A stretch of DNA of 64,000 nucleotides from Liolophura sinensis (taxonomy: Eukaryota; Mollusca; Polyplacophora; Chitonida; Chitonidae), in the NCBI RefSeq assembly GCF_032854445.1, contig NC_088305.1, forward strand, positions 24,091,400-24,155,399, written 5' to 3'. The notes below the pieces were generated by a model. That model had not been told where the DNA came from. It searched no databases and worked only from the letters and a program-made list of their open reading frames with translations. Made by a program: the position numbers and the translations under genes. Positions 11,890 through 23,285 of this stretch are shown here, in pieces. Numbering within the stretch: the first letter of the stretch is position 1; every line of letters starts with the position of its first letter.

Positions 11890-12252
11890 GGTGGACCAAT
11901 GGTTAGAGCGTCTGCATTTATTTATTTGATTAGTATTTTATGTCGTTTTCAAGAATATTTCATTTTCACGAAGGCGACCATCGTTATAATGGGAGAAAAC
12001 CGGGCAGAGTCTATCCACGTACGACCAGAGACTAAATCCTGGGTAATTGTGCTGCACTGCTAGGCCGGCCGCCTCACCAAATGATTTAGGCCAATGCGGT
12101 CATGCTGACTTCCTCTCTGGCTGTAAGTTGGAAGTGGATGGTCGTATGTTTCCTCCGGGTTTTGCCCGGTTTCCTCCCGCCATAATGTTGGCCGCCATCG
12201 TGTAAGTGAAACATTTTTGAGTACGGCGTAAAACAACAATCAAATAAATAAA
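11890..12252. mobile_element. Nest of SINE fragments
   Basis: 11890-11915 is a family 2-like head ('accaatggttagagcgtc'). 11916-12070 is a minus-strand family 1 copy starting with (TTTA)n. 12085-12252 is a plus-strand family 1 3' half ending 'gtacggcgtaaaacaac' and (AAAT)n. The order suggests insertion into the head of an older SINE. Confidence 0.8.
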
Positions 12253-12718
12253 TCAGTCATATCTGGTCATTGCGAAATTTCATGTGCTACACTGATAAGT
12301 GAGAAGTAAGTAATTTAATAAATTAGTCAAATAATTGACATAAAAAAAGTCGGAGTCGTTTGGGAAATCCCCTGGAATTCGTAACCTATCTTGTTCAACT
12401 GGCCGTAACGTGGGGGCAACTACGTGTCGATGATCTAGGAGATAAAACACTATGATATATGTACATATTATGAGAGCGTGCACCCTGGTATTGTACATAG
12501 CCAATTCTGCTCGTGCCTTAGTCTGAGAGCGATGTGCTCGATGACCTATAGAATAATGAATCGCACTGTTCACGGGGAAATGGTGACAATACACCATTAT
12601 ATCGTTTACACCGGACACAAGCGTTTCCTGCACCAAATCTTGAATATGATATTAAACAACAATCATTTAAATATTTTAATACATAAATAAATACACAAAG
12701 AAAAACGTGCCGCAATAC
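12253..12718. other. Intergenic DNA, nothing recognised
   Basis: Overlapping open frames of 65-118 codons on both strands show no domain, no splice support and no consistent composition. Confidence 0.45.
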
Positions 12719-12980
12719 ACACTGAGAGAAAAGTTTGAGTCAACTAACTCAAAAATCTGAGTAATTCAAAGGAGCTAATTCGAACGGAGTCATATGACCA
12801 TGTTAGCTGAGTCATGGACGACTCCTATGAGCTTTCCTACTAACCAAATGAGTCAAAATATAACCAGATGAGTCTCTTGACTCAGATGATTAGGTGATAT
12901 GGCTCAGTTTTCTGAGTCAAATTAGCTCCATTGAATTAGTCAGATTTTTGAATCAGTTGACCCAAAGTTTTCTCTCAGTG
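12719..12980. mobile_element. MITE-like element with ~64-bp terminal inverted repeats
   Basis: The left end 'cactgagagaaaagtttg' and right end 'caaagttttctctcagtg' are inverted copies. The arms continue inward through 'actcaaaaatctga' / 'tcagatttttgaatc' and 'aggagctaatt' / 'aattagctcc'. The middle is dense in TGAGTCA/TGACTC-like motifs. No transposase. No clear target duplication. Confidence 0.85.
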
Positions 12981-12984
12981 GAGT

Positions 12985-13064
12985 ATATATGCAAATACCT
13001 AATGACACACGTCATCATATAACTGAGAAATTGCTTGCTAAGTACGATGTTGAATACATAGGAA
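12985..13064 (+). mobile_element. Family 2 SINE tail fragment
   Basis: 'cctaatgacacacgtcatca', 'tgagaaattgcttgctaagt' and 'acgatgttgaatac' match the 3' segment of family 2. It directly abuts the MITE-like element. Confidence 0.7.
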
Positions 13065-13143
13065 TGTAGATTTTCAAACATCCAGGTTAGCATACTAAAA
13101 ATATAACACTATAAAACTGTTCTCAACCTGTAAAGCTATATAC

Positions 13144-13890
13144 CGAAAGCCTACGCGTACAGACCTTTCTTTGGACTTTCAGTCACACCACCCACTTAAT
13201 CAAAAACTAGGTGTAGTTAAAACGCTCATAAAAAGGGTTAAAACAGTAATAAGCCATGACGCTGATTTACGGGTTGAGAACAACCACATACAAAAAGCAC
13301 TGAAAGCACGTGGCTATCAAAACTGAACCATTCACTATGCCCTAAACACTAATCTCCCCAAGACGCCCACCGACATACAAACAACAAGTACTACTAGTAC
13401 TATAACTCTGCCCTATGTTCAGGGTTTATCGGAAAAAATTCAAAAGAACTTTCGCGCAACATTCTATGAAAACTGTCCTAAAACCATATCAGAAACTGAG
13501 AACATCTCTCGTTCGACCTGAGGACAAGCCCATCAAAGGCAAAACAAGTGGAGTGGTGTATGAAATAAAATGTGGTGAAAACACTTGCATATATTAACAT
13601 ATATTAACGGAACACAGCAGCCACTAAGTAACCGTGTTAAACAACACCAAAAACGGGCATCTAGAGGCCATGATTCTGCTGCCTTCCAACATATATGTAA
13701 GTCAGGTCACAGTTTTAATGGGAATAACGTAAATATTTATCTAAGGGGCCCCACTGATCTGAGAGAAAGTTTAAGGAAGCCACTTTCGTAGAGGTTAAAA
13801 ATCCCTCTCTCAAACGCAATGGAGGACTCAGGTTTAACTTATCACACAATTGGGACATAGTATTGAAAAAATGTAAATTAGCTCATGTAA
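13144..13890 (+). pseudogene. Decayed Penelope-like retroelement, 3' end with GIY-YIG-like region
   Basis: The conceptual translation matches the end of the reverse transcriptase plus linker and endonuclease region of Penelope-like elements. 13144-13326 gives 'SHHPLNQKLGVVKTLIKR' before a stop. About 13407-13460 gives 'LPYVQGLSEKIQKNF'. A frame change then leads to 'VLKPYQKLRTSLVRPEDK' and 'SGVVYEIKC' (to 13597). A third frame, 13585-13791, gives 'RVKQHQKRASRGHDSAAF' and 'HICKSGHSF', typical of the GIY-YIG module. At least one stop and two frame changes: a dead fragment. Naming is from remembered family motifs; some other retroelements share this endonuclease. Confidence 0.8.
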
Positions 13891-14596
13891 ATGTACTTCA
13901 ACATGGTAAAATTTGTTCACTCGTGTAAATTTTTTTTGTTTAACACCTTTCCCTGTTGAAGGCGATAGGTCGTCGCCGCAACGTCAGTAAATAATATACA
14001 TTGTCCAGTAGAACGATGTTAAATACAAAGAAAAATGATCTGCATCTCCTTGAGAGTGGTTAGCGATTCACCGTCTGTGCAAATCGCCATTCCTCACGCA
14101 AAGCGGCTCCCAGGTCTTGTCAATTTAGTTCAGGAATTTCCGGAGACACACGTGACATAAAGACAGGACTGAAACTGAAAATGAATGACAGACAGGTCAG
14201 ATGGGGAAGGCTACATAAAATATAGATTCAATTAATCTGTTCGAAGTATCATTTATTTATTTGACAGTTGTTTAACGCCACATACAAGAATACAAATCTA
14301 GAACACTGTAGATAACACAAATGGTCATACATTAACACTTATTGACACAATGAGACGCTTCCACAAAGTAATTTCTGATTTAAATCAAAAATTAAAATGC
14401 CATGTTAAAAAAATTTCCACCTCATCAATGTTATCTTAAAACAATTGTGTCCAAATTTTTGCTTTCATTATCAAAAACTAACGATTGTGAGGGGGGTTTC
14501 AGTTTGACTCAAGTTTGACTCAAGTCAAAAATGGCTTCCCGGAATTGGCACCAAGTCCCCACAAACAAGTGAAAGCTAGGATATCTTCAAATTCCC
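13891..14596. other. Intergenic DNA, nothing firm
   Basis: Contains two adjacent copies of 'gtttgactcaa' (about 14502-14525). No gene recognised. Confidence 0.45.
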
Positions 14597-14774
14597 TAGC
14601 TCATGCTGTCTTCCTCTCCGGCCGTACGTGGGAAGGTCTGCCAGCAACCTGCGGATGGTCGTGGGTTTCCCCTGGCTCTGCCGGGTTTCCTCCCACCATA
14701 ACGCTGGCCGCCGTCGTATATGTGAAATATTCTTGAGTACGGCGTAAGACACCAATCAAATAAATAAATAAATG
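14597..14774 (+). mobile_element. SINE family 1, 5'-truncated
   Basis: Runs from 'ctcatgctgtcttcctctcc' through 'cagcaacctgcggatgg' and 'cctcccaccataacgctgg' to 'gtacggcgtaagacacc' and (AAAT)n. The tRNA-like head is missing. Confidence 0.92.
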
Positions 14775-15203
14775 TTAAGAATAAATATGTAGGAATGTTA
14801 AAGTTGACTGAACTTATGACGTCATTCCGCTGAGTTAACGAAGCAGTCTTAGACTAAAGTCAAACTTACTCTTACTTTGTGGTATAATTCTTGAGCTTAG
14901 TTTTTAAATTAAGCACTAAGTTTCAAATTTTTCATGAAAGTCTAGGACAACTCTGAGTTTAGAAAAAAAATCCTAAGATATGTAACAATTTTAGAGCCGT
15001 AAACTGTTTTGAAGTTAAGATTAGGTCTGAGTTAAGTCTAAGATAGTTTTGTGATCCAAGGAAATAAAACCTAACATATGTAAGAGTATCAGATGTAAAT
15101 TATTCGATCCCCCGGGCTGTACACGTGTTCCAGCTTATGTTAAACGACTTCGTTCTGTTGCGCACCACGTCTGTAAACTTTGTATTTTTGTATTTTAATT
15201 TCT
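14775..15203. other. Intergenic DNA with a faint dispersed repeat
   Basis: 14995-15065 is the partner of 11020-11100. The rest shows recurring 'agtcttagactaaagtc'-like motifs but no gene. Confidence 0.4.
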
Positions 15204-15932
15204 TCCTGAACCAATGTCTGACCTATATTGTCCCTTTTGTTTACGTTATAGCCTGAGTGCCAAGTTTGTATGGTCGGATAGTTGTCAGTCAGCTTTTGAT
15301 TGGTTTACGGCTGTTCTATCTGACCCTCCTTCTTTTGAAAGCTCCAAATTTTAGCCCTCCCTGGCAGTGGACGCTAATGACATCAGAGTAGGAGCCGTTT
15401 TGCTCGAGGAAGGAGAGGATGGGATAGAACAGCCTGTTAATTACTCTTCTAGGAAGTTAAATAAACATAAAAAGAATTATTCCACCATAGAGAAGGAGTC
15501 ATTTTGCCTTGTGCTGGCTGTACAGCATTTCTATTTGAATTTAATCAGTTGTTCTGGTAATGTCACTGTGTATCACAAACTTTTGGTGTTCTTAGAGAAA
15601 TTTAAGAACAAAAATCAGAGATTATTATGATGGTGTTTGACTTTACAGCGTTATGCTGTGGAAATTGTACATATTGCTGGTAAGGATAACATTGCGGCTG
15701 ACGTGTTATCCACAGTTTGTGTATGTACATGTATATATCTTTGTGTATGCACATATATACCTCATAACATCATTTTGTCATTATTATGTACTTATATACA
15801 GTCATTTTTTCTTTAGGGCGGGTGGTGATGTTACCAACCCCGTCCTTAAACATTGTATTACATTTTTTTCACTTCTTCCTGAGTCATTGTCTGACCTACA
15901 TTTTCCCATTTGTCAACGTTATAGCCTGCACT
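15204..15932. repeat. ~56-bp direct repeats flanking the Gypsy fragment
   Basis: 15204-15262 and 15877-15932 share 'cttcctga', 'tgtctgaccta' and 'gttatagcctg' in the same order and spacing. They bracket the RNase H fragment. They are too short and internal to be called LTRs. Confidence 0.7.
15245..15718 (+). pseudogene. Decayed Ty3/Gypsy-type LTR retroelement fragment (RNase H region)
   Basis: The frame 15367-15630 carries the RT/RNase H signature: 'VDANDIRVGAVLLEEGE', 'QPVNYSSRKLNKHKKNYST' and 'IEKESFCLVLAVQHF'. After a break, 15640-15715 reads 'LQRYAVEIVHIAGKDNIAAD', the conserved block that closes this domain. Upstream, 15250-15345 resembles the preceding linker ('SDSCQSAFDWFTAVLSDPP') with stops. 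No protease, integrase or LTR is identifiable, so this is a dead internal piece. Confidence 0.85.
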
Positions 15933-16050
15933 GTAAATCAGTCCAACGTTCCCGAGGCTTCGGTGTTTATATATATATACATATACATGAGCTTGAATAT
16001 GTTCAATACATATATTTTGAACAAACTATATACAAATAATTATAATTATA

Positions 16051-16182
<132 letters not shown>

Positions 16183-16187
16183 TATAA

Positions 16188-16285
16188 CTTCCTCGCTTGG
16201 CGTTCAGCATGAAGGGGATAGTGCAATGACTGGTTGACCTGTGTCATTATAATGACTCGAGCGGGGTGGCTAATTATAATTATTT
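16188..16285 (+). mobile_element. Family 4 SINE fragment
   Basis: 'cttggcgttcagcatgaagg', 'gtgcaatgactggttgacc' and 'ataatgactcgagcggggtgg' match the body of the copy at 60464-60790. Confidence 0.8.
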
Positions 16286-16789
16286 GTATTGTTTTGTATA
16301 TTATTGTACATTATTGTCAGTTGTGTTATTTGTCTAGTTTGTTTAAAATATATGTATTGAACTCGTGTTTGATCTTGTGTAAGGCCTACCGCTGATCTGA
16401 GAGTTAAACAAGCCAGTTGTTTCTCCGAAAGTGGTGCCCTTACAATAAATTTTTATACTTACATGGTAAATCTGCTCTCGTTCAAAGTATAATAATTAGC
16501 ATAAGATCTCATTTTCAACGAAATCACAAAATGAGAATGTCAGAATATCGATAGTGATAAAACAAGCAACAAAAGTTTATTCAGCAATCACACCAGAACG
16601 ATGACGTTTATCTCTGTATCAACTGTCTTCATTATACGCAATCTATATGCGTTTTTGTTTTGGGGAGAGTGCATGTATTTAGTTTCATTAAGTCTTATCC
16701 CAATGGTTCAGTTTATAAAATTAATTCAAAAAGATTTTTTTAATTAAAAGAAACAATAGCCATGGGCGTTAGGTTTGTCTGAGTTTGTC
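16286..16789. other. Intergenic DNA, nothing recognised
   Basis: AT-rich; no gene, RNA or repeat recognised. Confidence 0.5.
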
Positions 16790-17660
16790 ATATATCAGGG
16801 TGGAACACATCTACAGGTATGAGTGTGAAACAGATTTACATATATGAGCGTGGAACAGATTTATATGTATGAGGGTGAAACAGATTTATAGGTATGAGGG
16901 TGGAACAGATTTATATGTATAAAAGTGACTCAGATTTACATATAAGAGGGTGAAACAGATTTATATGTATGAGAGTAAAACAGATTTACATATATGAGGG
17001 TGGAATAGATTTATATGTATAAGGGTGGAAAAGATTTACATATATGAGGGCGAAACAGATTTACATATATGAGGGGGAAACAGATCTAAATATATGGGGG
17101 TGAAACAGATTTATATGTATGAGGGTGGAACAGATTTATATGAATGAGAGTGAAACAGATTTATATGTATGTGGGTGGAACAGATTTATATGTTTGACAG
17201 TGAGAAAGATTGACATGTATGAGAGTGAGAGTGAAAAAGATTTACAAGAATGCGAGTGAAACAGATTTATACGAATAAGAGTGAAACTGATTTGTATTTA
17301 TCTGGGTGAAACAGATTTATACGAATGAGAGTGAAACTGATTTATATTTATGAGGGTGAAACAGATTTATACGAATGAGAATGAAACTGATTTATGTGTA
17401 TGAGAGTGAAACAGATTTATATGAATGAGAGTGAAACAGATTTACATGTATGAGCGTCAAACTGGTTTATATGAATGAGAGTGAAACAGATTTACATGTT
17501 TGAGCGTTAAACTGGTTTATATGAATGAGAGTGAAACAGATTTACATGTATGAGCGTCAAACTGGTTTATATGAATGAGAGTGAAACAGATTTACATGTT
17601 TGAGCGTCAAACTGGTTTATATGAATGAAAGTGAAACAGATTTACATGTTTGAAAGAGTG
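16790..17660. repeat. 25-bp minisatellite, 50-bp dimers at the right end
   Basis: About 34 copies of a 25-bp unit of the form 'gagggtgaaacagatttata' plus 'tgtat'. From about 17450 the array becomes regular 50-bp dimers alternating 'gagcgtcaaactgg' and 'gagagtgaaacag' monomers, a sign of recent amplification there. Confidence 0.95.
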
Positions 17661-17674
17661 TCAAACATGTAAAT

Positions 17675-17745
17675 CCATGCCGCCAAAATGTTCCTGCCAC
17701 TGAAGCATCATGCCAAACACACCAGACAAGACACTCCACGCCAGG
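17675..17745 (-). mobile_element. Family 2 SINE fragment, minus strand
   Basis: 'ccatgccgccaaaatg' and 'catgccaaacacaccagac' match the reverse complement of the family 2 body. It abuts the 25-bp array. Confidence 0.7.
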
Positions 17746-17884
17746 GAGGAACTGATTTACGCGTTTAACATAAAAGACAGCCAGCTTTAAGGTGCATTGG
17801 AGAGTCAATAATCACCGCACGCGATTTTTTTCTATAGCGGTCATCATGCAAATACTATTTTGTCTTTTTTACCATAGACTGAAT

Positions 17885-18205
17885 GAATTTAAGGCACGAG
17901 TGACACGATATTGTGTTTCCTGTCTCTACATGGCGCACCTCACAACTTCGTAGGGCACAGGCGAAACGATATTGTGTTTCCGATCTCTAATATGGCGCAC
18001 CTCACAGCTTCGTAAGGCACGAGTGAAACGATATTGTGTTTCCGATCTCTAATATGGCGCACCTCATAGCTTCGTAAGGTACGAGTGAAGCGATATTCTG
18101 TTTCTGGCCTCTAACAGGGCGCACCTCACAGCTTCATAAGTCACGAGTGACACGATATTTGTCTCCGGTCTTTAACATGGCGCACCTTGCAGCTTCGTAA
18201 GAATT
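17885..18205. repeat. 62-bp tandem repeat, about five copies
   Basis: Unit contains 'cgatattgtgtttccgatct' and 'atggcgcacctcacagcttc'. 'cgcacctcac/t' recurs about every 62 bp from 17935 to 18185. The following 18206-18600 shows no gene or repeat I recognise. Confidence 0.93.
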
Positions 18206-18599
18206 CCTGATTAAAATTGATTTGTACAGTTACCAAACGCGTTTGAAAGAAAAGCAGTGTCTGTTTGTGTCTTCAATGTACCCCTCGTCCGAAATAACTA
18301 AAGGTTTTAAAATTTGTTGCCTTTTCTTTTTAAAAGATTTCACACTACATAAAACGTCGGGGCAAACTAACCCGAGGTGAGTAAAAACTTGATAACTTGA
18401 AACTCCTTCGTTATTAGGGACTGCCCTCTATTTCGCTCACACGCAAGGTAACTTAGGGTAGAGGTTTGCTGTGTGAACACAAAACCAGAGATAAACTAGA
18501 TCCCCGATAGGGTGAGCTTTTCATAAAACCTGGTTTTCGTAGATCCGGCGGATGACAGCCAATGGCCGGCGGTTGAGAAATATAATGTTGCCTACCAGT

Positions 18600-19710
18600 G
18601 GTGACTTATTGTAATCCTTCCCAATTCTGGAGCTTCCTAGCTGTGGAGCCTCCTTACTGTGCTGCTTCCTAATTGTGGAGCTTCCTAACCGTAGCGTTTC
18701 CTAACTGTGGGGCTTCCTAATTGTGATGCTTCCTAATTGTGGTGTCTCCTGTTTGTGGTGCTCCCTAATTCTGGAGCGTCCTATTTATGATTCCTGATTT
18801 CGGTCCTTCCTAATTATGGGGCTTTTTAATTGTGGAACTTCCTAACCTTGGTGAATCCTAATTGCGGTACTTCCGAATTGAGTTCCTTCTTAATTGTGCT
18901 GCTTCCTAATTGCGGTAATTCCTAATTGTGGTACTTCCTAAGTGTGGTGCTTCCTAATTGTGGAACTTCATAAGTGTGGTGCTTCCTAACTGTGATGCCT
19001 CCTACTTGTGGAGCTTTCTAATTGTCGTGCTTTATATTTGGGGTGCTTCCTAATTGTCGTGCTTCCTAATTGTGGAGCTTCGTAAGAGTGGTATTTCCTA
19101 ACTTTTCTGGGGGCTTTCTAATTGTGGTGCGTCTTAATTGTGGAGTTTTCTAACCTTGGTGCTTCCTAACTGTGGAGCTTCCGAATTGTGTTGCTTCCTA
19201 ATTGTGCTGCTTCCCAGTTGTGGTACTTCCTAATTGTGTTGCTTCTTAATTGTGTTGCTTCCCAGTTGTGGTACTTCCTAATTGTGTTGCTTCTTAATTG
19301 TGCTGCTTCCTAGGTGTGCTACTTCCGAATTGTGTTGCTTCTTAATTGTGCTGCTTCCTAATTGTGGTAATTCCTAATTGTGGAACTTCATAAGTGTGGT
19401 GCTTCCTAACTTTGATGGCTCCAACTTGTGGAGCTTTCTAATTGTCGTGCTTTATATTTGGGGTGCTTCCTAATTGTCGTGCTTTCTAATTGTGGAGCTT
19501 CCTAAGAGTGATATTTCCTTACTTTTCTGGGGGCTTTCTTATTGTGGTGCGTCTTAATTGTGGAGTTTCCTAACCGTGACGCTTCCTAACTGTGGAGCTT
19601 TCCAGTTGGGGTGCTTCCTAATTGTGATGCCTCCTAATTGTGGTACTTCCTAACTGTGGTACTTCCTAACTGTGGTATTTCCTATATGTGGTATTTTCTA
19701 ATTGTGGGGA
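18600..19710. repeat. 16-bp minisatellite with a 420-bp higher-order copy
   Basis: Dozens of variants of 'cttcctaattgtggtg'. The block beginning 'tggaacttcataagtgtgg' at 18959-18961 recurs at 19381, about 420 bp later, with the same run of variant monomers ('tatatttggggtgcttcc', 'acttttctgggggctttc'). Confidence 0.95.
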
Positions 19711-19794
19711 TCTTTTGAAGTTGTGAAGTTTGCTTAAGACCATTTACAATTCACCAGCATACAATGTTAGAGATAAGTCACTCGTGGTATGGTT

Positions 19795-19915
19795 CCACGT
19801 AACTTCTCAAAGGATAGAAGTTTACTCCGGGAACACTCGTTTCCCATAACACTGGCCACTAACGCATTAGTGAAAAATTCTTGAATATGGCGTTATACAG
19901 AAATCAAGCAAATAT
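19795..19915 (+). mobile_element. Decayed family 1 SINE 3' end
   Basis: 'cataacactggccac' followed by 'attcttgaatatggcgtt' and 'cagaaatcaagcaaat' fits a mutated family 1 end. Confidence 0.6.
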
Positions 19916-20100
19916 TGTCAGATATTTGTTATGGTCAACCTCTTCATGCAACAATTCCTTTTTGAATCCTCATTGTATTTGAACAGAAAGGATTAATCCT
20001 TTTAGTTTTATGCGTTATATTTTTATTCATTTACAAGATATTTGTGGAATCATTACGATGAGCTGGCTAAGATATCAGCATAATAAGTGAAGTAGACCGC

Positions 20101-20470
20101 TTGGTGGCCTAATGGTTAGAGCGTCCGCCTCGAAGTCGGGAGACCCGGGACCAAACCCGGGTCGGGTCATTTCACAAACTTTAAAAACGGTACTTGTTTC
20201 TGTCTCGCTTGGCGTTCCCATTGAGGTGAGAGAAGGTTAGCGCGAAGAAACAGGACTGGTTGTCGGTATAATGTGTAATAATGCTGGGGTGTCATGTTTG
20301 ATGTCTTCTGTATGATACTTCAGTGGCGGCAGCACTTTGACAGCATGAAGTCAATCTGCCACAAGAAAACACAGTAGATCTATACACATGCCTAATGGAT
20401 CCTCGTGGTCACATGACTGAAAAATTGTTAAGTACGACGTTAAACTCAAGAATTCATTCATTCATTCATT
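20101..20470 (+). mobile_element. SINE family 2, full length (best copy)
   Basis: tRNA-like head: A box in 'tggcctaatggttagagcg', anticodon-arm-like 'cgcctcgaagtcggg', B-box region 'gggaccaaacccgggtcg'. Body: 'gatgtcttctgtatgatac' and 'cagtggcggcagcacttt'. 3' end: 'acatgactgaaaaattgtta', 'agtacgacgttaaac' and an (ATTC)n tail. Length about 370 bp. Pol III-type internal promoter elements are inferred; the head is too degenerate in the T arm to be a functional tRNA. Confidence 0.92.
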
Positions 20471-20949
20471 TTTTAGTGAAGTACTGGTTAACGTTGTGTA
20501 AGAACACTGTAAATGGGGTGGTGGTAATGTGGGATGTCACCATACCACGCCATCGCCAATTTTGTACAAAAGTCTTAAACAACGCCAAGGTCACTGGCGG
20601 TCACGCTGATTAGATAGAAAGTGTTGTGTAATAAAGTCACACAAGGCTTCGTATGTAAAAGGCACAATAAAGTTTGTATTGACGGTGAACATCGATCAAG
20701 TGTCGTGCTGTATGGGCGGCAGCCATTACATGTGGCCATAAACTGTTATGGCGCTATACGCGCCTATACAAGATATTACATGCTGTAAGAAAAGAATGAA
20801 GGAATCTGCTTCAACTTTTGCTTCCTGCTAATACTTGATGCATATGCATTTATCTAGCATGGCTGCAAGCACACTTAAGACATACTTAAGGCATAAATGG
20901 TGATTATGGTATAACGCGAGGACACGAGAGGTGGGTATATCTATTTGAA

Positions 20950-21172
20950 TTTTGTTTTACGAGAGAATGTTTCACTTATATGACGACGGCCAGCATTATG
21001 GTGGGACGAGACTGGGCAGAACCAGCGGGAACTCAAGACCATCCGCAGGTTACTGACAGGTGTTCGTACGTACGGCCGGAGCTGGACTTGAACTCACAGC
21101 GACCGCATTGGTGAGAGGCTCCTGGGTAATTAGGCCGCCTTAGAGTACTAAGCCTCTCGGCCAACGGAGGCC
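20950..21172 (-). mobile_element. SINE family 1, nearly full length, minus strand
   Basis: From 'gttttacgagagaatg' through 'cagcattatggtgggac', 'gaccatccgcaggttac' and 'cttgaactcacagcgacc' to the head complement 'gccaacggaggcc'. Confidence 0.9.
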
Positions 21173-21289
21173 CCAAGCTGAGTATAAGGCTAAACGATAT
21201 AATTATAGACACATAGCATAGAGGCTAAGGTCAGAGCAGCCACGACAGTGTAACAGATATTGTAATCTATTGTAATATATAGTGTAATG

Positions 21290-22045
21290 TTCACACGTGA
21301 CAGGTGAAATACGGCTACAGCATGGCATGTAAACCAGAGCAGCGACGACAGTGTAATAGATGGCAAATATTCACACGTAAGAGGTGAAATAGCATGGCAT
21401 GTAAAACCAGAGTGTGAAACCAGAGCAGGGGCGACGATTTGACAGATTACAAATGGTCACACATAACCGTGAAATACGGTTACAGCATAGAGACTAAGGT
21501 CAGAGCAGCGGCGACAGTGTGATAGATGGCAAATAGTCACACGTGACCGGTGAAATACGGCTACGGCATAGAGAGTAAAACCAGAGCAGCGACGACAGTG
21601 TGATAGATGGCAAATGGTCACGCGTGACCGGTGAAATTCGGCTACAGCACAGAGAGTAAAACCAGATCAGCGACGACAGTGCGATGGCTGGCAAATTGCC
21701 ACACGTGACCGGTGAAATACGGCTACAGCATAGCGAGTCAAACCATCACAACGGCGACCGTCTGACAGATAACAAATGGTCACACGTGACCGGTGAAATA
21801 CGGCAACAGCATAGCGAGTCAAACCATCACAACGGCGACCGTCTGACAGATAACAAATGGTCACACGTGACCGGTGAAATACAGCAACAGCATACCGAGT
21901 CCAACCATCACAACGGCGACCGTCTGACAGATAACAAATGGTCACACGCGACCGGTGAAATACGGCTACCGCATAGAGGTCAGAGCAGCGACAACAGTGT
22001 AATAGATGCCAAATGGTCATACGTGACCGGTGAAATACAATTTAC
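21290..22045. repeat. ~82-bp tandem repeat, about ten copies
   Basis: Unit carries 'accagagcagcgacgacagt', 'gatagatggcaaatggtcac' and 'cgtgaccggtgaaatacgg'. The 'ggtgaaat' core recurs every 76-84 bp (about 21302 to 22029). Single or partial units also lie at 8580-8960 (+), 41160-41240 (-) and 43425-43510 (-), so it also exists as a dispersed element. Open frames on both strands are repeat artefacts. Confidence 0.93.
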
Positions 22046-23285
22046 GTCTGTTAGGTTTTCATTCTGCTCGATTATATAAATACTTAAATAGTAACAAATT
22101 GCACCCCCCCCCTTCCCCCCCTAGCACAGTGGCTTAAGCAGAATTAGGTAAAAAAATATGCAGTGATGTCAATTACAAAATATATACCTGTAGACTTCAC
22201 TGGTCTATAGGTCAACGCCTGCCTGATAGAGATAATAACACATCATTTCTCTAGCTACCTGATAATAGTAACTCTTCTAGCTATAACTGTATCCCATGTA
22301 AAAAAAAACACAATCTGCACAAACAGGGGACTGCTTGCAGTCAAGGAGTAGCTTTTGCCCAAAGAAATGTTATAACTTAAATGAGAGCCGCTAGCATAGG
22401 CCTACCAGGGATCTGTGAACTGGAAATCTTTCCTTCTCCTCGATTTATTCCGCAAATCGTATTTGGCAGACCACACAGAAATGACATTAAAATGATTTAC
22501 ATAATCTCGCCATGCTCCATGAATAAACAAGCCCAAAATGTGCACTGCACAAAAACAAGATGTCATAAATCGAATTAATGAACTTCCCACACACTCACCC
22601 ACCCACGGGAATGTTATTGTTTTTTTCATCTCTGGTCTTAGACAACAATATAAAGAGAATCCTTTCAGACTTGCAAAACTATGTCTGGTGTAGAAACATA
22701 TGACGTTTCTATTGCCCCTCGGCGATGACGTAAAGGCGTGATGTCTATTAACTGCAAATGACACAGCGAAAACGCAAGATGTGTATCAAATTACACGGGG
22801 GTGTAAATAGTTGGGGCTTCACTGAACCATGAACATTTTGCGTAACGTACTTCCAGAACTCTGAACTCTGCAGCTCTTGTATAGTGGCCCGGTTTTCGGC
22901 GAAAAGAAAAAAGTGGCTGTCTGTAACAGCATAAACAGAATTCTTCTTTCTTTTTTGTCTTTTTTTTTTTACTCCTTTGTCTACATATCGTTTTGCAGAT
23001 GCTAAATTAGACAAAAACAGTTTCATAATGGATGCATACAAAGTTGAGAAATATATTTTGTTTTTAATTGTTGAATTTATTATTACCTTGTTTCATGTTC
23101 TTTTTCAACATTTTAAATTTCATCGCGGTCGCCATTAAGGAATAAAAAGTCTGGACACTGAGAAGTCCAGAGATAACAAATGATGAACCATCATGAAGTG
23201 TAAAAAGAAAATGGCGATGAAAACTGCACAGAATCTGATTTACACAGTTTTTCGTTTTACAGAGCAGATATACTCAGTATAGGGA
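22046..23285. other. Intergenic DNA, nothing recognised
   Basis: A C-rich run lies at 22103-22120. Open frames 22381-22578 (+), 22402-22764 (-) and 22748-23041 (-) show no domain. Confidence 0.5.

Noticed and set aside
20101-20172. tRNA gene candidates at SINE heads (also 23286, 60464, 38775)
   Set aside because: They have A/B-box-like elements but imperfect arms and continue into SINE bodies, or (38775-38815) lack a 3' half. No complete cloverleaf was found.
21667-22079. Arg/His-rich frames of 117 and 131 codons
   Set aside because: Both strands are open over the 82-bp array; repeat artefact.
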